Shown here: positions 23,714 to 31,569 of the stretch, piece after piece | Position numbering within the stretch: the stretch's first letter is position 1 | Layout of the letters: each line of letters starts with the position of its first letter | Assembly (NCBI GenBank): GCA_002720115.1 | Contig: PBGS01000017.1 | Location: forward strand, 28,276-60,285 | From: Methanobacteriota archaeon | GTDB taxonomy: Archaea > Thermoplasmatota > Poseidoniia > Poseidoniales > Poseidoniaceae | Length of the DNA: 32,010 nucleotides | Direction of reading: 5' to 3' | Translations under genes and position numbers: made by a program | Notes under the pieces: model-generated | Seen by the model: the letters and a program-made list of their open reading frames with translations, nothing else | The model's database searches: none | Told to the model about the DNA's origin: nothing

Positions 23714-25480
23714 ATGCCGGTTCGAAGTGCTAACCCCGAAACGGATGATGTGGGGCGCTTCAACAGATTATCAGCCTCCCAAGCTAATACCTGGGATGAT
23801 TGCCCTAGGTTGTGGTATTATCAAAACAAAATGCGGTTAAAGTTTCCACAAACGCCTCCTTTGTTTTTAGGTAGGGCTGTTGAAGAGTGCGTTTGTAGAG
23901 TCTTGTTAGAATCACCGGGTTTGGTATTTCCAAATGCTCCATTGGACGTCATGTCAAATGGAGCAGACAAATTATTACCATTGTTCGACGATGAGTTGCC
24001 TTCTGATTTTAGAGAATGGTGTCGGGCAAGAGTCGATGTTCACTGGCCAAAAATAAGAGATGAAATGCACTTAGAGTGGAAGAAAAATCCTAGAAAAGCT
24101 GGAAATTGGAACGAGTATTCAATGCAAACATACAGGGATATGTGCGTTACAGCCCTTGAAATGCACATGATTGAGGTCGATCAGTGCCGTAATACCATTT
24201 CTAAGGAGGAATTGGAATGCTGGCGAAATGGTATGAGGCATGAAATTCCAGCTCCGGATGGAAGGGAAAACTCTGGCCCCCACCCTTTGCGAGGTAAAGG
24301 TTCGTGCAGCCTTGTCGAAGCATGGGAAATTGCTAGGCCTTGGTTTGTAGATCCAGATGCCCCACAATTTTCTCTAAATGCTGTCCATCCTGATCACTGG
24401 TTTCAAGGAGAGTATGACATTGTTTACCGTCATGGTGGTAAGGTTAGGATTATGGATCTTAAAGCAAGCAGAGGTGGAGGTGATAGAAGTGGGAATTATG
24501 TTGAACAATTACGGATTTATGCTATGCTTTGGTCGATTACTCATGATGGAAGAATCCCAGATAATCTTGAAGTTTGGTATCTTGGAGTTGGTGTGAGGAA
24601 GGAAGTGAGTGTTCCGAGTCAAGAGGAAATTACAAATTTAGAAAGAAAACTGAAGGATTTATGGCACGAGATAAAAGAAAATAATGTAGATATTAGTGAC
24701 TGTCCCCCAATACCTAGAGCGCTTAGAGGTTATGCTGAAGGCGGATTGGAAATAGAAAACCCCGAAGAAGTTCGTTGCACAAATTGTGATTGGGAAGCCT
24801 TGTGTCCAAGCGGAAGTGGAGATGATGACCTGCCAAAGGGAGGAACGCATCAGCCACCGGGTGATTTGAAAGAATACGATCTAACAGCATTCGAAGATTT
24901 AGTCCCGAGAGTCAACATATTTGCGGAAGTGTTCAGCGTGACTAATGTCCCTACAAAGCCGCCAAATATAACAATAGAAAAGGATGGAGGATTTGCTTTC
25001 GTGCGAATAATTGCAGAAGAAAGTGAAGGGATACTTACTTATCCGGAGGGGCTTGAAAAAGGAGAGACTGTAAGGCTTATCGGCGTTATCCCCTCCACAA
25101 ACTGGAAAGGTGAATTACAGCTAAAGGTTGATCCTCATGCAAAAGTCGAAAGGGCGGACACCAGCCTTGAAGGAGACATCGGGTTGTACGATTTTAGAGC
25201 AAGGTGGAACCTCGTGGGTAGGGTGGCATATACAACATACAAATCAGGTGTAGGCAGGAACGGAAAACCTTGGACTCGAAAAGGTCTAATTCTTATCGAC
25301 GAGACGAGCAGGATTACTGTAGAAGGGTGGGAAAATTCCTGGCCAAGTATCTACAATACTTTGAAACAGGGCGATGAAGTTGTGATACTCAATGTTTCCC
25401 TTGATGCTTGGGCAGTAGAAGTAAAAGCAAATTTAGAGAAAGGAAGCAGCATGTATGTTGTTTCTAGGTCTTGTGAGTAA
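23714..25480 (+). CDS. Second RecB/AddB-type nuclease with Fe-S cysteines and OB-like C-terminus (paralogue)
   Basis: This 588-residue protein shares its plan with the preceding gene: RLSASQANTWDDCPRLWYYQ with Cys30 at the identical position, Glu57, and a shared WEIARPW-x-x-DP motif (about 204-213). The nuclease core is GEYDIV (Asp235), IMDLK (Asp248, Lys250) and QLRIYAMLW (Gln265, Tyr269). The Fe-S cysteines are Cys355, 358 and 364 in the CxxCx5C spacing known from AddB (RCTNCDWEALCP). The C-terminal region (about 385-585) has beta-rich OB-like features, with a second shared phrase NGKPWTRKGLILID matching DGRPWSMLSFHIWD of the first protein. Both active sites look intact, so this is a duplicated pair that has diverged, probably working together or on different substrates. 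The gap between them is 26 bases. The start ATG at 23714 has only a weak ribosome site. Confidence 0.75.
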   Translation: MPVRSANPETDDVGRFNRLSASQANTWDDCPRLWYYQNKMRLKFPQTPPLFLGRAVEECVCRVLLESPGLVFPNAPLDVMSNGADKLLPLFDDELPSDFREWCRARVDVHWPKIRDEMHLEWKKNPRKAGNWNEYSMQTYRDMCVTALEMHMIEVDQCRNTISKEELECWRNGMRHEIPAPDGRENSGPHPLRGKGSCSLVEAWEIARPWFVDPDAPQFSLNAVHPDHWFQGEYDIVYRHGGKVRIMDLKASRGGGDRSGNYVEQLRIYAMLWSITHDGRIPDNLEVWYLGVGVRKEVSVPSQEEITNLERKLKDLWHEIKENNVDISDCPPIPRALRGYAEGGLEIENPEEVRCTNCDWEALCPSGSGDDDLPKGGTHQPPGDLKEYDLTAFEDLVPRVNIFAEVFSVTNVPTKPPNITIEKDGGFAFVRIIAEESEGILTYPEGLEKGETVRLIGVIPSTNWKGELQLKVDPHAKVERADTSLEGDIGLYDFRARWNLVGRVAYTTYKSGVGRNGKPWTRKGLILIDETSRITVEGWENSWPSIYNTLKQGDEVVILNVSLDAWAVEVKANLEKGSSMYVVSRSCE

Positions 25481-25493
25481 ATCCTGAGTTTTG

Positions 25494-25503
25494 TTTATTT
25501 ATT
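25494..25503 (+). promoter_or_regulatory. Candidate TATA box for the small membrane protein
   Basis: TTTATTTATT is centred about 25 bases before the ATG at 25523, the spacing for a leaderless archaeal transcript. It suggests the membrane protein has its own promoter and need not be co-transcribed with the nucleases. Confidence 0.5.
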
Positions 25504-25522
25504 AGTGTTATAATGTAATATC

Positions 25523-25921
25523 ATGGAATCAGGCAAAGTACTGACGAACGCTGAAGAAGGGCTACTAGAAACAGATTCTACTAAGGATTCCTCGGAAGCA
25601 ATGAAGGATGGTGTAGCTAGGAATACTCTGCGAAAGAGGCAAATAAAATTCCTCTCAATTCTCTTAATTGCGTTAATTTCAATATCTATCTCTTGCAATA
25701 TAATTGGGACAAATAAACTCCCTTCAAGTGAGCAACAATTCATTTGTGTTGGATTGGGATACGACTACTATCCACCGGGAGATTGGGATTGTGAACAGAT
25801 AAGAGATGATTATGTTCAATCACGTAATCTGATGAGAATCAGTTTCATTTCAGGATTGGGCGCTGGATTGGCAGCAATTATATTGATTGTCAAGTTTGTA
25901 TCAAACCCAAAAGGTGAATAA
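25523..25921 (+). CDS. Small two-span membrane protein of unknown function
   Basis: I do not recognise this 132-residue protein. A charged, acidic N-terminus (1-40) ends in a basic stretch (RNTLRKRQ), followed by a span at about 42-62 (FLSILLIALISISIS). A loop of about 40 residues carries two cysteines (Cys75 and Cys90), a tyrosine-rich YDYYPPGDWDC phrase and acidic residues. A second span lies at about 104-126. The basic residues before the first span put the N-terminus inside, the loop outside and the C-terminus inside; the two loop cysteines could form a disulfide. It sits between the two large nucleases and the third, shorter nuclease-like gene, but has its own TATA-like box, so a link to them is uncertain. 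Confidence 0.6.
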   Translation: MESGKVLTNAEEGLLETDSTKDSSEAMKDGVARNTLRKRQIKFLSILLIALISISISCNIIGTNKLPSSEQQFICVGLGYDYYPPGDWDCEQIRDDYVQSRNLMRISFISGLGAGLAAIILIVKFVSNPKGE

Positions 25922-26006
25922 ATTTCAGAAATTGGTAAACTGCAAAGTAAGTATGTAGGGTAATTGTACGAAGGATTCACAATCTTTGAAGTGATTACAC
26001 CGGTAT

Positions 26007-26990
26007 ATGGAGACAAGAAAAGTAGCATTAGCCAACCGACCAAATACCTGGTCGATTAGTAGACGTAGTCTAATGAATCAATGCCCAAGAGCATGGATTC
26101 TAAAGTATGGATTCGCAAAAAGACAAGGCGGATTTAATCAACACCTTCGGAATATTTCAGACTGGTCATCGGCATGGAGACTGATGCAAAGAGCTTTGCG
26201 TGGGGTGATTATTGACAGGTTAACTGCGCATCATAGGGGTAATCGTTGGAAAGAAGAAGATTTGGCAGGAAAAATTAGGAACAGAATTATTGGTGCACTG
26301 TTTAGACAAAAGTCGGTCCTTGAGATCATAGAGACCAGAACTGGTAAAGCCAGTGAATTGAGGTCGCAAACTAGTACAAGAAGAGTAGATAGACTAGTCG
26401 AAATCGCTTGTTATAGATTCCATGCAGCGCTTCAATCTCATCCAATAAAAGATATTTTAGACGGACGAATAACGAGGTGGTATCTCTTTTCCAGACTAGA
26501 AAAAACCAAACTTCAAAATTATGATTTGCACATATCTCCTGATTTGGTTTGGTTTAGTGGTTTTACTTGTCATGTACTTAGATTTGCAGTTCAGGATGTT
26601 GCAAGATTGGGAGAGGATAAACGTCTTGAGAATTTTGCAATGGTCGAATGGGCTAGGAACCAGATCGGACTCCCAGCAAACCCTGAGAGATATATGGTTG
26701 AAAACCTATATTGGAATGGTGGGAAATGGAAAATTTGGAAAGAAAAATGTACGCATAGACACGTTGAAGACGCAATAAAAATGATTTATTCGGATATGAA
26801 AGCAATGCGAGAATTGCATTACAAACTAGGTCTGTCTTGTGACCTGTCGCAAATACCCCTGGCAAAAAATAAACTAACTTGCAGAAGTTGTGGGCATAGA
26901 GATACATGTCCCGGTGGTGAGAATCTTTATCTTGCAAAATTAGAGCAATCTGCTCTTGAGATGTCGAAGGCCTCAGGGAAATTTCGTTGA
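26007..26990 (+). CDS. Third RecB/Cas4-like Fe-S protein with a degenerate nuclease site
   Basis: This 327-residue protein has the same frame features as the two nucleases upstream, in a shorter form. It opens SISRRSLMNQCPRAWILKY with Cys26 in place of Cys30, and ends with CRSCGHRDTCPGG, giving Cys292, 295 and 301 in the CxxCx5C spacing. The middle has SPDLVWF (Asp179) where the first catalytic aspartate is expected. However, the following strand reads LRFAVQ, so the D/E-x-K catalytic pair is missing. There is no OB-like C-terminal region. It is therefore a likely inactive, structural or DNA-binding relative, comparable in principle to inactivated nuclease subunits in RecBCD/AddAB-type complexes. 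The upstream spacer (85 bases) shows no clear promoter or ribosome site. The start at ATG 26007 is the first in frame and gives a sensible opening. Confidence 0.65.
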   Translation: METRKVALANRPNTWSISRRSLMNQCPRAWILKYGFAKRQGGFNQHLRNISDWSSAWRLMQRALRGVIIDRLTAHHRGNRWKEEDLAGKIRNRIIGALFRQKSVLEIIETRTGKASELRSQTSTRRVDRLVEIACYRFHAALQSHPIKDILDGRITRWYLFSRLEKTKLQNYDLHISPDLVWFSGFTCHVLRFAVQDVARLGEDKRLENFAMVEWARNQIGLPANPERYMVENLYWNGGKWKIWKEKCTHRHVEDAIKMIYSDMKAMRELHYKLGLSCDLSQIPLAKNKLTCRSCGHRDTCPGGENLYLAKLEQSALEMSKASGKFR

Positions 26991-27023
26991 GATTATGTAT
27001 CGTACTAGTCTTTAACAAAACAT

Positions 27024-27614
27024 TTATCTCATTAGGGGGGGCATTGAATCTATGACCTCTCCGAAATAGATTATTGCGGCACATGCCATTAAGAATGCAA
27101 CAAACAGACCAAGCAGACTACTTCGGGTTGAACTTACCACAAGCAAACTGCCAATAACTAAGGTGTAACATCCAGAAAATGGGGAATATTTGGGGTTCCA
27201 CATATTTTCAAGTCCGGTAGTAAATGAATAAACAATCAAACCTATACCGAGCACAAGTGAAAGTATACTCTCAATTCCAGTTGGAGAGACAGGTACATTC
27301 TTTGTTTCAGGGACCGTGTAGTTCGTCTCTACTACGGTGATATCAGGATTCCTCGAAGCGATTTTATCAATCGCCTTTTGTCTAGCGATTCGACCTTCCA
27401 GTATTTTGATTTCACGGCCATGAGCAGTGCAATAGTCAGTAACTCCTTTTCTCCTTTCATAACAGTTTTCTACTATGCAGAACATTGGATTTTTGTATCG
27501 CTCATTAGTTTGAACATGATTCTTAGTTCTATTCTGTTGAATAGTATTGTAATTGAGTTCAATCTTAGGTTGAGATGAATGAGTTGTAGAGTAAACAACC
27601 GCATCTTCATCCAT
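27024..27614 (-). CDS. Membrane protein with an N-terminal C4-x-C-x-H zinc-like motif
   Basis: I do not recognise this 196-residue protein. The N-terminal cytoplasmic part has Cys46, Cys51, Cys62 and His65 (CIVENC...YCTAHG), a plausible small zinc site. A basic helical stretch (about 66-90) follows. Three hydrophobic spans follow at about 112-130, 145-160 and 163-184. Such a small metal-binding head with a membrane tail could be a sensor or a recruiting protein, but nothing in the sequence names a partner. It begins at ATG 27614 with a TATA-like box about 26 bases upstream. It ends 33 bases from the convergent degenerate nuclease gene. The C-terminal residues (SMPPLMR) are ordinary. Confidence 0.6.
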   Translation of the reverse strand: MDEDAVVYSTTHSSQPKIELNYNTIQQNRTKNHVQTNERYKNPMFCIVENCYERRKGVTDYCTAHGREIKILEGRIARQKAIDKIASRNPDITVVETNYTVPETKNVPVSPTGIESILSLVLGIGLIVYSFTTGLENMWNPKYSPFSGCYTLVIGSLLVVSSTRSSLLGLFVAFLMACAAIIYFGEVIDSMPPLMR

Positions 27615-27635
27615 GCGATAGAATTAGGGGATGCG

Positions 27636-27645
27636 ATTATAAAAT
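27636..27645 (-). promoter_or_regulatory. Candidate TATA box for the zinc-motif membrane protein
   Basis: On the minus strand this reads ATTTTATAAT, centred 26 bases before the ATG at 27614. It is the best TATA match in the window and implies a leaderless or near-leaderless transcript. Confidence 0.55.
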
Positions 27646-27706
27646 CTAACCCGGAATTTGGTTTGTGATGCCAAAAAATCGACATCAATTAGCGTGTGTG
27701 GATGAT

Positions 27707-28489
27707 TCAATTTAGAACCAGCGCCATAAAAAAAACCCAACCCAAAGCAACAATTATTCCATAGAAAACAATTGATTTGGTTTCAGACTTTATCTCTCGC
27801 ATTTGGTCCTTCCACATGTCTCGTAAATCCCGTAATTGATTATACTCAGCGCTGGAATTAGCCAGTTTATATGCTGCTCCAAAGTAGGATTCAAAATTTT
27901 TCTGACATTGTTCTCTATTCCATACAAGATCAAATCTACGGCAATATAGCCACATAACTGAATATAGGTAATTATAGTCAAAGGAATTTTGCCCCGGGAC
28001 AAAAGCAGTTGAATTCTCAAGAGCGAGTTTCACCAGAGTTGGCGCAGCTTCAACCTCTATCCTAAATTGTACGCTTATGGTCATTGGATTATCGTACAAT
28101 CCCCTAAATGAGTTTAGTTCTGACAACGCAACTTGAAAGTAACCATCAGCAATTTGGTATGCGTACTTTTTTTCGAATATCTCATAAGTGTAGTGCAAAT
28201 CAATCATTTTCGCTCTATTCCAGCACTCTTTCGCTGTAGCCATATCTCCTCGATTTAATTTGTCTATCATTACTCTTGCCAAATTTTCAATCTTGTCTGC
28301 GTTTGTATTTTCTACGTTTACAAGAACATAAGGTTGGGACTGTGTCAGATTCTGGTTATTATCACCCGCTGTGGGTAAACTTCTGGCAAAGGCCGCTAAG
28401 GAATTATCTTCGAGTTTAGTTTCAACAGCAACCCATGAAGTACCATTCCAAACCATGCTACCGTCTGGGCTGTATATTGGTTCGGACAT
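27707..28489 (-). CDS. Tail-anchored protein with helical repeat-like cytoplasmic domain, unknown function
   Basis: I do not recognise this 260-residue protein. The N-terminus has IYSPDGSMVWNGTSWV, resembling the short W-x-G-x-x-W (DUF2510-like) segment found ahead of many bacterial and archaeal membrane proteins. Residues about 60-235 are helical, with features reminiscent of TPR-type repeats (MIDKLNRGDMATAKECWNRA; YFQVALSELNSFRG), but with low certainty. A single hydrophobic span at the C-terminus (about 238-258) would anchor it as a tail-anchored protein. The ATG at 28489 is chosen over a TTG at 28519, because a palindromic TATA-like element lies about 29 bases before it. It follows the zinc-motif protein on the same strand, 92 bases upstream in transcription order. 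Confidence 0.6.
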   Translation of the reverse strand: MSEPIYSPDGSMVWNGTSWVAVETKLEDNSLAAFARSLPTAGDNNQNLTQSQPYVLVNVENTNADKIENLARVMIDKLNRGDMATAKECWNRAKMIDLHYTYEIFEKKYAYQIADGYFQVALSELNSFRGLYDNPMTISVQFRIEVEAAPTLVKLALENSTAFVPGQNSFDYNYLYSVMWLYCRRFDLVWNREQCQKNFESYFGAAYKLANSSAEYNQLRDLRDMWKDQMREIKSETKSIVFYGIIVALGWVFFMALVLN

Positions 28490-28510
28490 TGTTTTGCCTA
28501 ACCCACGCCA

Positions 28511-28524
28511 ATTATTCAAATAAT
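28511..28524 (-). promoter_or_regulatory. Candidate TATA box, palindromic, for the tail-anchored protein
   Basis: ATTATTCAAATAAT (self-complementary apart from the centre) sits about 29 bases before the ATG at 28489 on the minus strand. It supports that start over the upstream TTG at 28519, which falls inside it. Confidence 0.45.
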
Positions 28525-28584
28525 CTGATACTGATTGAATACAAGTTTGTCAAGTCATTCAAGGTTTGGACCCCAAATAAAGGG

Positions 28585-29244
28585 TTAGATAAGTGATACT
28601 AAATCTGCTAATACCCCTTCGACATCCTTGGCCTTAGTCACACCACTAGCAAGTAACACTCCCTCTGCACCAAGTTTGATGGCAGTTGAAACATCCTGCC
28701 CATTTTTGACCCCTGCCCCACACAATACTCTTACCTCAGGATTTACTTCTTTGACAGCAGCAACGGTGTCTGAGACTATGGCAGGGTCTGCAGTAGTTAC
28801 TGAAATATCTCCTCCTATAAGTTCAGGCGGTTCCACAGCAATGAACGTCGGACCTAGTTCTGCCAGAGCGCGTGCTTCTGCAACATCTGCCGCACATGCA
28901 CAAATGGGAAATCCTTCTGGAAGCATTGACATCAACTCTTTAACATGTTCAATTGGAACTTTGTGCTCAGCATGATTTATGATTGTTCCAGCCGCCCCTC
29001 TAGCTATCGCAGTTTGAGGTTCTAACCAACCGGTGTAACTACCCTGTCCAACAGGATCTAGGTGTTGAGACCAGACCTCCAATCCAGCAATTGAACTGAC
29101 CGTTGAAAGATCAAACGCACTAGTAACTGCAACCATTCTAGCACTTGTACTGACATCTGCCATAAGTTTTCCAAGTATTTCAGCAGAATCTGCCATGGCA
29201 GTCGAATAAGTCTTGAAATTAACTACAATAAGCGGGGCATCCAT
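28585..29244 (-). CDS. tpiA: Triosephosphate isomerase (archaeal short form)
   Basis: This enzyme interconverts glyceraldehyde 3-phosphate and dihydroxyacetone phosphate in glycolysis and gluconeogenesis. The 219-residue protein is shorter than bacterial TIM (about 250), as is normal for archaea. It carries VVNFKTY (Asn and Lys of the active site, residues 8-11), INHAEHK (catalytic His, about 91), VEPPELIGG (catalytic Glu, about 138-140) and the phosphate-binding LCGAGVKNG and GVLLASGV. The start ATG 29244 gives the standard opening MDAPLIVVNFKTY. A GGGTG-like sequence precedes it closely; no TATA box is clear. It is not in an operon with other glycolytic genes here, but the neighbouring nucleotidyltransferase shares its strand, with 39 bases between. 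Confidence 0.96.
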   Translation of the reverse strand: MDAPLIVVNFKTYSTAMADSAEILGKLMADVSTSARMVAVTSAFDLSTVSSIAGLEVWSQHLDPVGQGSYTGWLEPQTAIARGAAGTIINHAEHKVPIEHVKELMSMLPEGFPICACAADVAEARALAELGPTFIAVEPPELIGGDISVTTADPAIVSDTVAAVKEVNPEVRVLCGAGVKNGQDVSTAIKLGAEGVLLASGVTKAKDVEGVLADLVSLI

Positions 29245-29283
29245 GATACACCCTATGGGTATGTCCTTTTTGGAAACTGCGAT

Positions 29284-30255
29284 TCAAATTGTGCCTTCAC
29301 TCTGAATATGTCCGGGTGGAACAGTAACTCCATGACCAACAACGACGTTTGTCAGATTAGCATCATTTCCTACTATTGCATTCTCACCAATCAAGCAGTT
29401 TGATACTATGGCTCCTGATTTGATTATTGCTCCTTTGAGCAATGTAGATTCAAAAACCTGTCCAGCAATATTGCATCCAGATTGGACCATGGAATTCTTG
29501 GCTGTAGTTTGATTTGATTGATGCCATGAACCATCGATCACTCTGCCTGTTTTGAATCTATTTTCCTCTATGCATTTCTTGATGCCTTGATGCCAACTCT
29601 CAGGGGTGCCTGCATCTATGAAGTATCCCGGGAAAGGAAAACCTGCAAGGCTCCCTTCTTCTGCCAAGACTGGGAAAATATCTCTCTCTAAACTATGTTT
29701 TCCCATTGGCATTATGTCGAATACATCGTCCTCTAGCAAGTATGAACCTGCGTTTATCAAGTTAGAAAAAACCTCTTCAGGTTTTGGTTTTTCTTTGAAT
29801 TGTGTAATATGTCTTGAGTCATTTAGTCCTACTATCCCGAATCGTGTTGGGTCTTCAACCTCCCACAAAGCCAGAGTTCCCTTGACATTCATCGAGTTGT
29901 GTTGCTTGAGCATATCTCCAACACTCAGCGACGAGACTACATCTCCATTAAAGCAAGCAAATCTCCCAGAAATTATGTCACGACAGTTTCCTAGTGCACC
30001 ACCGGTTCCAAGGGGTTTGTCCTCTGGTACAATCCGTACATCAAAATCAACGTTTGCCTCTTTGAAATATTTCCTTATCATCTCAACCTTGTACCCACCA
30101 GCAACCACGACCTCGTCCACTAATTCAGGTGGGACGCCTTCAACCACTCTTTCGAGGAGTGTAGCATCTAACATAGGTAAGAGTGGTTTTGGTATGTCAT
30201 TAGTCCATGGACGAAGACGGGAACCTATTCCCCCAGCAAGAACGACCACCTGCAT
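29284..30255 (-). CDS. Sugar-phosphate nucleotidyltransferase with left-handed beta-helix tail
   Basis: This enzyme would make an activated sugar (NDP-sugar) for glycan or glycolipid synthesis. The 323-residue form has the Rossmann-like nucleotidyltransferase motifs VVLAGGIGSRLRPWTNDIPKP (residues 3-23), PLGTGGAL, FNGDVV and the catalytic-region FKEKP. Residues about 255-323 show hexapeptide-like I/V/L-x(4-5)-G repeats (VQSGCNIAGQVF; LLKGAIIKSGAIVSNCLIGE), the beta-helix tail seen in many archaeal mannose-1-phosphate guanylyltransferase and GlmU-type enzymes. The substrate cannot be read from the sequence. The start at ATG 30255 (MQVVVLAGG) matches the family; upstream in-frame ATG codons at 30270 and 30288 add short extensions. 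It is divergent from sucC. Confidence 0.9.
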   Translation of the reverse strand: MQVVVLAGGIGSRLRPWTNDIPKPLLPMLDATLLERVVEGVPPELVDEVVVAGGYKVEMIRKYFKEANVDFDVRIVPEDKPLGTGGALGNCRDIISGRFACFNGDVVSSLSVGDMLKQHNSMNVKGTLALWEVEDPTRFGIVGLNDSRHITQFKEKPKPEEVFSNLINAGSYLLEDDVFDIMPMGKHSLERDIFPVLAEEGSLAGFPFPGYFIDAGTPESWHQGIKKCIEENRFKTGRVIDGSWHQSNQTTAKNSMVQSGCNIAGQVFESTLLKGAIIKSGAIVSNCLIGENAIVGNDANLTNVVVGHGVTVPPGHIQSEGTI

Positions 30256-30270
30256 TAGCGTGCCGACCAT

Positions 30271-30301
30271 AACTTCTCTATTGAACACATCGCGAGAAGT
30301 T
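30271..30301. repeat. 7-base dyad in the divergent sucC/nucleotidyltransferase spacer
   Basis: AACTTCT (30271-30277) and AGAAGTT (30295-30301) are perfect inverted repeats separated by 17 bases. They lie between the minus-strand start and the sucC promoter region. This may be an operator for one or both genes; the wide spacer and short arms leave it tentative. Confidence 0.35.
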
Positions 30302-30330
30302 GGGTATAGTAACGCATCATTGAAAGGTCG

Positions 30331-30340
30331 CCTTTAATTC
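30331..30340 (+). promoter_or_regulatory. Candidate TATA box for sucC
   Basis: CCTTTAATTC is centred about 25 bases before the ATG at 30360. A GGTG-containing sequence also lies between, so both leaderless and short-leader transcripts are possible. Confidence 0.4.
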
Positions 30341-30359
30341 GGGGGTGTTGGAGAGAATC

Positions 30360-31568
30360 ATGAATATCCATGAGTATCAAGGGAAAGCCCTACTAAAAAA
30401 AGCCGGAGTTCCAGTTCTAGAAGGAGTTCATTGTACAAGCGTAAAGCAAGCATTGGATGCATATGAAAAACTGGGTTCAGAGGTTGTCGCAGTGAAGAGT
30501 CAGATTCACGCTGGCGGTAGGGGTAAAGGTACTTTGTACGACCCAAATACGAAGAAAGAAGTCATGCAGGGGGGTGTAAAAATAGCCTTCTCAAAAGAGG
30601 AAGTAGAAACCTATGCTACTAACATCCTTGGAAACATTCTGGTAACTATTCAAACGGGAGCTGATGGAAAAATTGTCAATAATTTGTATGTGGAATCTGG
30701 ATGCTCTATTGCACACGAGTATTATTTGGCACTCCTTGTAGACAGAGAGAGAAAAGAGGTTCTCATCATGGCATCAACCGAAGGTGGCGTGGATATAGAA
30801 GACGTGGCTCACAATACTCCTGAGAAAATTCACAAAGTCAACGTAGACCCCAACTCAGGTCTCCTAGGATTCCAAAAAAGAGATCTCGGGATGGCTTTGG
30901 GACTAACTGGTAATGCTCTGAAATCATTCTACAAAATGCTAGGTAATATGTATGAAATGTTCATGTCAGAAGATTGTGCAATGGTTGAGATAAATCCTTT
31001 GGTGAAAACGGAAGATGATGAAATCATCGCACTAGACTCCAAAATTTCATTCGATGAGAACGCCGAATTCCGACATAAATACTGGGACGAGTTAAGAGAT
31101 TTGTCTGAAGAAGAAGAAGTCGAAATAAGAGCCAAAGAGACCGGATTATCTTACGTAAAATTAGATGGGAACATTGGTTGTTTAGTTAACGGCGCTGGAT
31201 TGGCAATGGCCACTATGGATGTCATCAAGCTGTATGGCGGGGAACCGGCAAACTTCCTCGATGTAGGAGGAGGAGCAAATGAGGAGCAAGTAAAGACGGC
31301 TTTCTCAATTATCCTTGAAGACCCCAATGTAAAAGGAATACTTGTCAACATATTTGGCGGAATCATGCGCTGCGATATAATCGCTAGAGGAGTAATTGGT
31401 GCGACACAATCACTAGGATTGGATGTTCCCTTAGTTGTCAGATTGGCAGGTACTAACGTAGACGAAGGAAAGGCAATTCTTGCTGGTTCAGATTTGAATA
31501 TTCATCCTGCTGATGATTTGGCAGAAGGCGCACAAAAAATAGTATCGTTAATCTCAGGAGGCGAGTAA
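30360..31568 (+). CDS. sucC: Succinyl-CoA synthetase beta subunit (ADP/GDP-forming)
   Basis: This subunit binds nucleotide and, with the alpha subunit, converts succinyl-CoA to succinate with ATP or GTP formation in the citric acid cycle. The 402-residue protein starts [19 protein letters not shown], has the ATP-grasp features [13 protein letters not shown] (residues about 44-56), [20 protein letters not shown], and AMVEINPLV. It has the ligase domain [26 protein letters not shown] and [11 protein letters not shown]. The length is close to the usual 390. The ATG at 30360 is preferred over the open frame to 30345. The next gene, sucD, begins 1 base after its stop. Nothing in the sequence shows which nucleotide it uses. 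Confidence 0.96.
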   Translation: MNIHEYQGKALLKKAGVPVLEGVHCTSVKQALDAYEKLGSEVVAVKSQIHAGGRGKGTLYDPNTKKEVMQGGVKIAFSKEEVETYATNILGNILVTIQTGADGKIVNNLYVESGCSIAHEYYLALLVDRERKEVLIMASTEGGVDIEDVAHNTPEKIHKVNVDPNSGLLGFQKRDLGMALGLTGNALKSFYKMLGNMYEMFMSEDCAMVEINPLVKTEDDEIIALDSKISFDENAEFRHKYWDELRDLSEEEEVEIRAKETGLSYVKLDGNIGCLVNGAGLAMATMDVIKLYGGEPANFLDVGGGANEEQVKTAFSIILEDPNVKGILVNIFGGIMRCDIIARGVIGATQSLGLDVPLVVRLAGTNVDEGKAILAGSDLNIHPADDLAEGAQKIVSLISGGE

Positions 31569-31569
31569 T

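Noticed and set aside
22083-26990. CRISPR-Cas4 adaptation genes
   Set aside because: The proteins share Cas4-like cysteines and nuclease motifs, but no cas1, cas2, other cas gene or repeat array is present, and two are far longer than Cas4.
26007-26990. Pseudogene of a nuclease
   Set aside because: The frame is intact over 327 residues and all four cysteines are kept, so an inactive but maintained protein is more likely than decay.
29606-30337. 243-residue plus-strand frame opposite the nucleotidyltransferase
   Set aside because: It is antisense to a gene with clear catalytic motifs, and its translation is Ser/Thr/Pro-rich without domains.
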